Part shown: positions 1 through 5,361 of the stretch, piece by piece
Position numbering within the stretch: position 1 is the stretch's first letter
Layout: the number at the start of each line of letters is the position of its first letter
From: an uncultured Actinomycetes bacterium
Lineage (GTDB): Bacteria > Actinomycetota > Actinomycetes > Nanopelagicales > Nanopelagicaceae
Direction: 5' to 3'
Assembly (NCBI GenBank): GCA_903932885.1
Contig: CAIZHT010000206.1
Span: 1 to 9,606, forward strand
Length of the DNA stretch: 9,606 nucleotides
Translations under genes and position numbers: made by a program
The notes under the pieces: generated by a model
What the model was told of the DNA's origin: nothing
Databases searched by the model: none
What the model saw: only the letters and a program-made list of their open reading frames with translations

Positions 1-1
1 A

Positions 2-163
2 ATCTCGTTAGCAATATCTTTTGTTGTAGTCATAGTAATAGTTATTCTCATTGGAAAAAGATTTCGACTTTCTTCGCGCTATGAAAGAAAAGTAAAGATA
101 TTGACGCCATGGAACTCTTTAGATCAGGGAATAGATCCAACAGAAAATGATGAGAGTAAATGA
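2..163 (+). CDS. Trp-operon-associated membrane protein, C-terminal part (cut by window start)
   Basis: The window opens inside this gene; 53 residues and the stop are visible. They begin with one strongly hydrophobic segment (visible residues 1-18, rich in Ile and Val), followed by a basic stretch (KRFRLSSRYERK). By the positive-inside rule the tail is probably cytoplasmic. The tail ends in PWNSLDQGIDPT plus an acidic finish. From memory, a W-x-x-L-x-x-G-x-DPT ending is typical of the actinobacterial 'trp region conserved membrane protein' family that sits between trpE and trpC. Its function is not established. The stop TGA overlaps the trpC start as ATGA, a translational-coupling arrangement. 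The family call rests on the tail motif, hydrophobicity and position; the rest of the protein is outside the window. Only one membrane segment can be seen, so total topology cannot be judged. Confidence 0.8.
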   Translation: MSLAISFVVVIVIVILIGKRFRLSSRYERKVKILTPWNSLDQGIDPTENDESK

Positions 164-933
164 GCGTTCTAGATTCAATCATTGAAGGCGTAAGAGAAGA
201 TTTGGCAATGCGTCGTTTACCGCTTGCTCAAATCCGAGAGGCGCTAGAAAGCGCACCAGCTGTTCGAAACATTGGAAAAGCATTTGCCGGCCCAGAGATT
301 TCAATCATTGCAGAGGTGAAGCGCTCTTCCCCAAGTAAAGGCGCACTTGCAGCAATTGAAGATCCAGGTGCACTAGCGAGTAGATATGAAGAATCTGGAG
401 CAAATGTCATTAGCGTGCTCACGGAGCGACGCCGTTTCGGTGGTTCATTAGATGACCTTGATGCAGTGCGAACACGCGTGGAGATACCCATTTTGAGAAA
501 AGATTTCATGGTTGATGAATATCAATTTTTAGAAGCGCGCGCACATGGAGCAGATCTCGTACTGCTGATCGTTGCAGCACTGAGTAAGAATCAACTCGAT
601 GATTATTATCAACTAGCAAAAGAATTAGGGATGTCATCACTCATTGAAGTTCACACCCACGACGAATTGGAAAGAGCGCTCGAAATTTCGCCAGAGATTA
701 TTGGCGTCAACTCTCGTAATCTCAAAACACTCGACGTTGACTCAGCAGCATTTGCCCAACTCATACCTCGAATTCCGACCTCCATGGTGCGGGTAGCAGA
801 ATCGGGTATCTCCAATCGCAGTGATGTTGAATTTGCCCAAGAACATGGAGCAACAGCAATATTGGTGGGAGAGGCCCTTGTGCGCTCATCGGATACAGAA
901 CTCGCCATGCGCGAATTACGTGGTCATCGGTAG
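160..933 (+). CDS. trpC: Indole-3-glycerol phosphate synthase
   Basis: Cytoplasmic TIM-barrel enzyme of tryptophan synthesis: closes and decarboxylates carboxyphenylamino-deoxyribulose 5-phosphate to indole-3-glycerol phosphate, the TrpA substrate. At 257 residues it is a normal-length single-domain TrpC, not fused to TrpF. Family motifs are in order: EVKRSSPSKG (52-61, with E52 and K54), ILRKDF (111-116, with K114 as the likely catalytic lysine), LIEVH (161-165, E163), GVNSRNL (182-188, N184), AESGI (213-217, S215) and ILVGEAL (234-240). These match the catalytic and phosphate-binding residues known for the family, so the protein should be active. The start is the ATG overlapping the upstream stop by 4 bases; a weak purine stretch (GAGAG) lies just before it. 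trpB follows after 9 bases. I see no separate promoter, so expression is probably as part of the trp operon. Confidence 0.97.
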   Translation: MSVLDSIIEGVREDLAMRRLPLAQIREALESAPAVRNIGKAFAGPEISIIAEVKRSSPSKGALAAIEDPGALASRYEESGANVISVLTERRRFGGSLDDLDAVRTRVEIPILRKDFMVDEYQFLEARAHGADLVLLIVAALSKNQLDDYYQLAKELGMSSLIEVHTHDELERALEISPEIIGVNSRNLKTLDVDSAAFAQLIPRIPTSMVRVAESGISNRSDVEFAQEHGATAILVGEALVRSSDTELAMRELRGHR

Positions 934-942
934 ACTTATTTC

Positions 943-2139
943 ATGACCACATCAGAATCCACGATTCTCGGACACTTTGGCCAATATGGCGGCCGCTTCG
1001 TTCCAGAAGCACTCATCGGTGCTTTAGAAGAACTTGAAGCTGCACATATCAGCGCATCGAAAGATCCAATCTTTCAAGCTGAGCTAGCGAAGTTACATCT
1101 GACGTATACAGGTCGCCCTAGCATCCTTACTGAGGCAAAAAGATTTGCAGAATATGCAGGTGGCGCGCGAATTCTTTTGAAGCGCGAAGATCTCAATCAC
1201 ACAGGTAGTCACAAAATAAATAATGTTTTGGGCCAAGCCCTTCTTACTAAGCGCATGGGTAAGAAAAGAATTATTGCTGAAACCGGTGCGGGACAACATG
1301 GCGTTGCATCTGCAACTGCAGCAGCGCTGATGGGCCTTGAATGCGTTGTCTATATGGGCGAAGAAGATACGCGCCGTCAATCACTCAATGTTGCACGTAT
1401 GAAAATTCTTGGGGCAGAAGTTGTTCCTGTTACAACAGGATCTCGAACTCTCAAAGATGCAATCAATGAAGCGATGCGCGATTGGGTAACAAATGTAGAA
1501 ACAACACACTACTTACTTGGAACGGTTGCGGGTCCACATCCTTTCCCAACAATGGTGCGTGATTTTCATAAAATTATTGGCGAAGAAGCCAAAATTCAAG
1601 TACAAGAACTAGTGGGACGCTTACCTGATGCTGTATTGGCATGTGTTGGTGGCGGATCAAATGCAATTGGAATTTTTCATGACTTTATCGGTGATGAATC
1701 AGTTCGACTCATTGGTCTTGAAGCAGGGGGAGATGGCGTAGAAACTGGACGCCATGCTGCAACAATTACGGGTGGCACTGCAGGCGTTCTCCACGGAACT
1801 CGTTCGTACGTTTTGCAAGATAAGAATGGTCAAACTGTTGAATCGCATTCGATTTCTGCAGGACTTGATTACCCAGGTGTTGGACCAGAGCACGCATACC
1901 TTCATGACATTGGTCGCGCCGAATATCGCGCGATAACCGATGCGCAAGCGATGCATGCATTTTCTTTGCTTTCAAAGACAGAGGGGATTATTCCTGCCAT
2001 TGAAACTGCGCATGCACTAGCAGGGGCTATTCAAGTTGGTAACGAATTAGGCCCTGATGCAGTTTTGTTACTCAATCTTTCAGGTCGCGGAGATAAAGAT
2101 GTGCAGACTGCTGCCGAGTACTTTGGAATCAAACTCTAG
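943..2139 (+). CDS. trpB: Tryptophan synthase beta chain
   Basis: PLP enzyme that condenses indole, channelled from TrpA, with L-serine to give L-tryptophan; works as an alpha2-beta2 complex in the cytoplasm. The 398-residue length is usual for the TrpB1 type. Visible motifs: GGRFVPEAL (16-24), the PLP-lysine segment HTGSHKINN (86-94, Schiff-base K91), AETGAGQHG (112-120, with catalytic acid E113), the phosphate-cup GGGSN (236-240), GVGPEH (312-317), the EGIIPAIE segment (347-354) and SGRGDKD (380-386), where S380 should contact the pyridine nitrogen. All expected key residues are present. The ATG at 943 starts 9 bases after the trpC stop; the preceding bases (acttatttc) lack a clear Shine-Dalgarno sequence, so reinitiation by ribosomes finishing trpC is likely. 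trpA begins 2 bases after its stop, consistent with balanced synthesis of both subunits. Confidence 0.98.
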   Translation: MTTSESTILGHFGQYGGRFVPEALIGALEELEAAHISASKDPIFQAELAKLHLTYTGRPSILTEAKRFAEYAGGARILLKREDLNHTGSHKINNVLGQALLTKRMGKKRIIAETGAGQHGVASATAAALMGLECVVYMGEEDTRRQSLNVARMKILGAEVVPVTTGSRTLKDAINEAMRDWVTNVETTHYLLGTVAGPHPFPTMVRDFHKIIGEEAKIQVQELVGRLPDAVLACVGGGSNAIGIFHDFIGDESVRLIGLEAGGDGVETGRHAATITGGTAGVLHGTRSYVLQDKNGQTVESHSISAGLDYPGVGPEHAYLHDIGRAEYRAITDAQAMHAFSLLSKTEGIIPAIETAHALAGAIQVGNELGPDAVLLLNLSGRGDKDVQTAAEYFGIKL

Positions 2140-2141
2140 TA

Positions 2142-2945
2142 ATGGCTACAACCCTGGACCAAGTTTTTGCACAGACTAAGGCAGAAAATCGCGCCGCACT
2201 GATTGCATATATTCCTGCCGGCTTTCCATCAATTGAAGGGTGCAAGAAAGCAATTGCAGCACTTGTTGCAGGTGGCGTGGATGCAATTGAAATTGGATTT
2301 CCATATAGCGATCCCGTAATGGATGGTCCAATTATTCAAGCAGCAGCAGAGCAATCCCTTTCACAGGGCACAGGTGCTGCAGATGTTTTCTCTGCTCTCA
2401 AATATGCAACGGATGCAGGAGTAGCAGCTGTTGTAATGACATATTGGAATCCAATTGAACGATATGGCGTTGATGAATTTGCACAGTCCATTGCTGCTAA
2501 TGGAGGTTCAGGTGTGATTACACCTGATCTCACGATTGAAGAATCAGATCGATGGATAGCGGCAACTAACAAAAGTGGAATCAGCCCGATTTATGTAGTT
2601 GCTCCGAGCACCAATGATTCTCGACTTGGAAAAGTAACGCAGCGTTGTTCTGGTTTTATTTATGCAGCAAGTTTGATGGGCGTGACAGGCACCCGCACGA
2701 GTATTTCGTCAGGTGCTAGCGATCTAGTGGCGCGTATTCGAAAGGTGAGTGAGTTGCCTGTTGCCGTTGGTTTAGGTGTTTCAAATCACGTGCAAGCTCG
2801 CGAAGTTGCAGGATATGCCGATGGCGTCATTGTCGGTTCAGCATTTATAAAGTGCTTACTTGAAGCAGATACCGAGGAAAATGGTTTACGCGCCGTTACT
2901 GAATTAGCCCAAGATTTAGCCAAAGGCGTGCGCGAAGGGCGATAA
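2142..2945 (+). CDS. trpA: Tryptophan synthase alpha chain
   Basis: TIM-barrel subunit that splits indole-3-glycerol phosphate into indole and glyceraldehyde 3-phosphate and passes indole to TrpB. The 267 residues are the usual length. Motifs: YIPAGFP (23-29), IEIGFPYSDPVMDGP (49-63), carrying the two catalytic acids E50 and D61 (Salmonella Glu49 and Asp60), MTYWNP (99-104), the loop segment GVITPDLTIEE (124-134), FIYAASLMGVTGTR (172-185, with the conserved G-V-T-G phosphate loop) and VGLGVSN (209-215) plus GVIVGSAFIK (228-237). Nothing essential is missing. The start lies 2 bases after the trpB stop, so translation is almost certainly coupled. It is the last recognisable tryptophan gene here; no TrpD or TrpF homologue is in the window. 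In many actinobacteria the TrpF step is done by PriA encoded elsewhere, which I cannot check from this sequence. Confidence 0.98.
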   Translation: MATTLDQVFAQTKAENRAALIAYIPAGFPSIEGCKKAIAALVAGGVDAIEIGFPYSDPVMDGPIIQAAAEQSLSQGTGAADVFSALKYATDAGVAAVVMTYWNPIERYGVDEFAQSIAANGGSGVITPDLTIEESDRWIAATNKSGISPIYVVAPSTNDSRLGKVTQRCSGFIYAASLMGVTGTRTSISSGASDLVARIRKVSELPVAVGLGVSNHVQAREVAGYADGVIVGSAFIKCLLEADTEENGLRAVTELAQDLAKGVREGR

Positions 2946-2981
2946 AGGATTTTTCTCAGCATTCTCGCTTGGAATGACGCA

Positions 2982-2991
2982 GCCAATTGGC
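2982..2991. repeat. Perfect 10-base palindrome between trpA and the DsbA-like gene
   Basis: GCCAATTGGC is its own reverse complement. It sits in the 100-base gap after trpA, about 11 bases upstream of a TATTCT box that could be a -10 element. The symmetry does not extend cleanly beyond 10 bases and there is no loop, so it is not a terminator. It could be a protein-binding site, but AT-centred 10-base palindromes also arise by chance and no known operator is recognised. Confidence 0.3.
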
Positions 2992-3002
2992 GACTGATTC
3001 GG

Positions 3003-3008
3003 TATTCT
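3003..3008 (+). promoter_or_regulatory. Possible -10 element for the DsbA-like/lgt/VIT cluster
   Basis: TATTCT fits the actinobacterial TAnnnT -10 pattern and would place the transcript start near 3015, leaving about 30 bases before the preferred ATG at 3046. No convincing -35 box lies 16-18 bases upstream. The 100-base gap after trpA is the only place between trpC and the VIT gene with room for a promoter. This is a weak, position-driven call. Confidence 0.25.
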
Positions 3009-3045
3009 TGTGCAGTATTTGACGAGAAGAATTGAGGAACTTGAT

Positions 3046-3714
3046 ATGGCCCAAAAAAGTGGTGGAGATAAAGTCACTCGCAACATCGTGATTGCAATGG
3101 TGACACTCGTTGTCGCTGTAGGTGTCATATTTTCCGTAATGGGTAATAAGGCGAGTAACAGCGTATCCCTACCTTCGCAAGCCAATTCAACAAATGGCAA
3201 TGGAATTGAATTCAACGGCGATCTAACAGGTGTTCCTGTTGTAGATATTTGGGAAGATTTTCAATGTCCAGCTTGCGCACAATTCGAAGCACTCAATAGC
3301 ACCTACATTGAGAGCATAATCAAGGAAAAGAAAGCACGAGTAATTTTCCATCCGCTCTCATTCATTGGCCCTGAATCAATACGCGCCGCGAATGCAGCGG
3401 CATGTGCAGCAGATGAAGGTAAATACTTGGAATACCACGATTTTCTTTATAGAAATCAACCTGAGGAAAATAGCGGCAAGTGGTCAGATGCTTATTTGAT
3501 TGCTGGCGGAGTTGCAGTGGGAATTTCTTCAGGAGAATTTGGTGCATGCATCAATGATTCAAAGTATGGCGGTTGGGTAAAGAGTATTGCCACAGATGGT
3601 GGAAAGAAGGGTATTGACTCGACTCCATCCGTTTTTGTAAATGGTAAAGCCCTTGATCGAAATACCCAGATTTACGATGCTGCAGCATTTGCCGCAGCAA
3701 TTGAACAGGGATAA
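3046..3714 (+). CDS. Membrane-anchored DsbA-like thioredoxin-fold oxidoreductase
   Basis: Probable extracytoplasmic thiol-disulfide enzyme. With the ATG at 3046 it has 222 residues: a short polar N-terminus (MAQKSGGDKVTRN), one hydrophobic segment at about 14-33 acting as signal anchor, a Ser/Asn-rich linker, then a DsbA-type thioredoxin domain. The active site is FQCPACAQFE, with the redox pair C74 and C77 (CPAC), and the cis-proline loop is STPSVFVNG (P194). The helical insert between them is the DsbA/DSBA-like (Thioredoxin_4) layout. A GTG at 3010 in the same frame would add 12 residues, but GAGGA at 3034-3038 lies 7 bases before the ATG and the added residues would precede the anchor, so 3046 is preferred. 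lgt starts 4 bases after its stop, suggesting a shared transcript. Related actinobacterial proteins fold secreted proteins; whether this one oxidises, isomerises or reduces is not shown. A further cysteine (C168) lies outside the active site. Confidence 0.88.
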   Translation: MAQKSGGDKVTRNIVIAMVTLVVAVGVIFSVMGNKASNSVSLPSQANSTNGNGIEFNGDLTGVPVVDIWEDFQCPACAQFEALNSTYIESIIKEKKARVIFHPLSFIGPESIRAANAAACAADEGKYLEYHDFLYRNQPEENSGKWSDAYLIAGGVAVGISSGEFGACINDSKYGGWVKSIATDGGKKGIDSTPSVFVNGKALDRNTQIYDAAAFAAAIEQG

Positions 3715-3718
3715 ATAC

Positions 3719-4531
3719 ATGTTTCGCTCAATTCCTTCACCGAATATTTCGGTTTTGGAGATTGGGCCACTAACTTTCCATATGTATGCCTTGTGCATCA
3801 TTACGGGCATTGCTGTAGCAATATGGGTCGGCAATAAACGCTTTGTCCCTCATGGCGCTAATACAAAATCCATAGTTTCTGAAGTTGCGATCTATTGCGT
3901 TCCAGCAGGAATCATTGGCGGTCGTATTTATCATGTGATCACTTCTCCAGATGCATATTTCGGCAGAAATGGAAATCCGATAGATGCTCTGAAAATCTGG
4001 AATGGTGGATTAGGTATATGGGGTGCGATATCTCTGGGAGCCCTTGTTGCATGGATCAGGTATCGCCAACTTGCACGAAAGATTGAACTTCCCTCATTCG
4101 CTATTTTTCTAGATTCATTAGCGCCAGGAGTTCTATTGGCTCAAGGTATTGGCCGCTTTGGCAATTGGTTTAATATCGAACTTTTTGGAAGACCACTAGA
4201 TGCACCGTGGGCTCTAGAAGTCCCGCAATCATTTCGACCATCTGCTTTCAAAGAATTTGAAACTTTTCACCCAACTTTTCTCTATGAAGCACTCTGGTGT
4301 TTTGCGCTAGCTCTCACACTCATCTGGTGGGGTAATAGATCAAAGCCAGGACAGATATTTTCTTTATATATAATTGGTTATTGCATAGGTCGCTTCTTTA
4401 TTGAATCACTTCGAATCGATGATGCTCAACTCTTAGCGGGAATGCGAATCAATGAATGGGTAAGCATCGCAGTTGCAGGGCTTGCCCTTGGTGCCTACCT
4501 GCGTTTATCAAAGGCATCAGGTAGGCTCTAA
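3719..4531 (+). CDS. lgt: Prolipoprotein diacylglyceryl transferase
   Basis: Integral membrane enzyme that moves diacylglycerol from phosphatidylglycerol to the lipobox cysteine of prolipoproteins, the first step of lipoprotein maturation. The start is the ATG at 3719: AGGGA at 3707-3711 lies 7 bases upstream and the protein then begins like other Lgts. An in-frame start at 3641 would run through the end of the previous gene and is rejected. Length 270. Motifs: FHMYALCIITG (20-30, Y23), GIIGGRIYHV (64-73), IWNGGLGIWGA (93-103), and the Lgt signature GRFGNWFNIELFG (145-157; R146, N149, E154 and G157 correspond to E. coli R143, N146, E151 and G154). HPTFLYEALW (184-193) and a C-terminal IESLRIDDAQ segment (228-237) with a second conserved Arg, R232, follow. 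The E. coli His103 position appears to be Trp101. Several hydrophobic helices are evident. The VIT-family gene begins 3 bases after the stop. Confidence 0.96.
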   Translation: MFRSIPSPNISVLEIGPLTFHMYALCIITGIAVAIWVGNKRFVPHGANTKSIVSEVAIYCVPAGIIGGRIYHVITSPDAYFGRNGNPIDALKIWNGGLGIWGAISLGALVAWIRYRQLARKIELPSFAIFLDSLAPGVLLAQGIGRFGNWFNIELFGRPLDAPWALEVPQSFRPSAFKEFETFHPTFLYEALWCFALALTLIWWGNRSKPGQIFSLYIIGYCIGRFFIESLRIDDAQLLAGMRINEWVSIAVAGLALGAYLRLSKASGRL

Positions 4532-4534
4532 AAC

Positions 4535-5242
4535 ATGGCACTCGAAGATGTGTATCAGAGAAATTTGCATCACCGCACGCATCGCGCTGGTTGGTTGCGC
4601 GCAGCAGTATTAGGTGCCAATGATGGACTTGTTTCAACTGCCAGTTTGATGATTGGTGTTGCTGCAGCAAAGGCAGATAGTTTTCTTATTACCGCCGGCC
4701 TTGCAGGAATTTCTGCAGGAGCCATGTCGATGGCAGTAGGTGAGTATGTCTCCGTGCGTTCACAAAATGATATTGAAGAATCAGATCGACTTTTAGAGAT
4801 TTCTCATCTTGAAATTGATCCAGATGGTGAACTTCTAGAACTTCAACAGATATATATTGACCGCGGACTCTCTCCAGAATTAGCGTTGCAAGTAGCACAT
4901 GCGATGCATGAGAAGGATCCATTAGCTGCCCATCTTCGCGATGAACTAGGGCAATTCCCACACACAAAGGCGCGCCCTGTTCAGGCCGCCCTCGCATCTG
5001 CCGCTAGTTTTACATTGGGTGGATGCATTCCATTCTTGGGTGCATTTGCTCCGAGTCTGGGTGCCAAAGCATTCAGCATCGTCATCTTTACTATCGCCGG
5101 CCTTGTCATCACAGGAGTTGTGAGTGCAAAGATGGCGGGCTCCAAAGTCCTCGTTCCAACGGTGCGAGTAATTTTGGGAGGCTGCATCGGTATGACTATT
5201 ACTGCCGTTATCGGCCAGATTGCCCACATCAGCGGCATATAG
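4535..5242 (+). CDS. VIT1/CCC1-family membrane protein, probable Fe2+/Mn2+ transporter
   Basis: A 235-residue protein of the vacuolar iron transporter family. Five hydrophobic segments lie at about 21-45, 49-74, 150-176, 179-202 and 207-232. The first holds the family motif RAAVLGANDGLVS (22-34, D30) and the second AGAMSMAVGEYVSV (61-74, with M64, M66 and E70); in studied members the Asp and Met of these helices line the ion path. A polar region at 75-145, rich in Glu, Asp and His, matches the cytoplasmic metal-binding helices between TM2 and TM3. Plant and yeast relatives export Fe2+ or Mn2+ from the cytosol by proton exchange; in a bacterium the likely role is metal efflux and detoxification, but the ion is not determined here. 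It starts 3 bases after the lgt stop, with a poor GGTAGG purine stretch upstream, and is probably translated with lgt. A gap of 119 bases follows. Confidence 0.9.
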   Translation: MALEDVYQRNLHHRTHRAGWLRAAVLGANDGLVSTASLMIGVAAAKADSFLITAGLAGISAGAMSMAVGEYVSVRSQNDIEESDRLLEISHLEIDPDGELLELQQIYIDRGLSPELALQVAHAMHEKDPLAAHLRDELGQFPHTKARPVQAALASAASFTLGGCIPFLGAFAPSLGAKAFSIVIFTIAGLVITGVVSAKMAGSKVLVPTVRVILGGCIGMTITAVIGQIAHISGI

Positions 5243-5259
5243 AGGAAATCCCTCCGCCT

Positions 5260-5268
5260 TGCTACGCT
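5260..5268 (+). promoter_or_regulatory. Candidate extended -10 promoter for gltB
   Basis: TGCTACGCT fits the extended -10 pattern TGn-TAnnnT common in actinobacterial promoters. It would start transcription near 5275, about 87 bases before the gltB GTG. No good -35 box is seen 17 bases upstream (the region overlaps the VIT stop codon), which an extended -10 can tolerate. A separate gltB promoter is plausible because this is the longest gap in the window. Confidence 0.3.
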
Positions 5269-5295
5269 TTACCTCCCGCATAGGGGAGCAGTAAG
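5268..5295 (+). ncRNA. Potential stem-loop in the gltB leader (upstream hairpin)
   Basis: CTCCC (5273-5277) can pair with GGGAG (5284-5288) around a 6-base loop. The stem continues past a two-base bulge (CA at 5289-5290): TTTAC (5268-5272) pairs with GTAAG (5291-5295), including one G-U pair. About 10 pairs in all. It is followed by an A-rich run, not by T residues, so it is not a standard intrinsic terminator for the VIT gene. It could be a leader structure or an mRNA end-protecting hairpin. The overlap with the candidate -10 is a single base. Confidence 0.35.
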
Positions 5296-5322
5296 AAAAA
5301 GGAAGAGAAAACCCAGGGCCAA

Positions 5323-5348
5323 AGTTGTCCCGCAACACTAAGACAACT
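5323..5348 (+). promoter_or_regulatory. Inverted repeat directly before the gltB ribosome-binding site
   Basis: AGTTGTC (5323-5329) and GACAACT (5342-5348) are perfect inverted repeats separated by 12 bases. The right arm touches the Shine-Dalgarno GGAG at 5349-5352. As RNA it would be a 7-pair stem with a 12-base loop; as DNA it has the geometry of a dimer operator. A second CAAC at 5333-5336 could compete for GTTG at 5324-5327, giving an alternative small hairpin. I do not recognise it as a known operator or riboswitch. Confidence 0.4.
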
Positions 5349-5352
5349 GGAG
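5349..5352 (+). promoter_or_regulatory. gltB ribosome-binding site
   Basis: GGAG lies 9 bases before the GTG at 5362 and fixes that codon as the start. No ATG in the right frame lies between the previous stop and the catalytic Cys segment, and the resulting short propeptide fits the family. Confidence 0.65.
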
Positions 5353-5361
5353 TTACATATC

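Noticed and set aside
1699..1975. Several overlapping short frames on both strands inside trpB
   Set aside because: Different frames over the same conserved TrpB region; none has a ribosome-binding site or recognisable protein features.
2920..2960. Possible intrinsic terminator at the trpA end (T run at 2950-2955)
   Set aside because: The GC-rich bases before the T run do not form a convincing stem, so I do not call a terminator.
2916..3215. 99-residue minus-strand frame over the trpA end and the DsbA-like gene start
   Set aside because: Hydrophobic content mirrors the coding strand; no start signal and no convergent-gene layout.
3641..3718. N-terminal extension of lgt within the previous gene
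   Set aside because: It would overlap the DsbA-like gene by over 70 bases; the ATG at 3719 has a good ribosome-binding site and a normal Lgt N-terminus.
5268..5300. Hairpin after the VIT gene read as a Rho-independent terminator
   Set aside because: On the + strand the stem is followed by A residues rather than T residues, and there is no minus-strand gene needing a terminator.
4946..5338. 130-residue open frame on the minus strand across the VIT gene end and gltB leader
   Set aside because: It lies antisense to a well-supported gene, its product is low-complexity and resembles no family, and a second minus frame overlaps it. It is a shadow of the coding strand.
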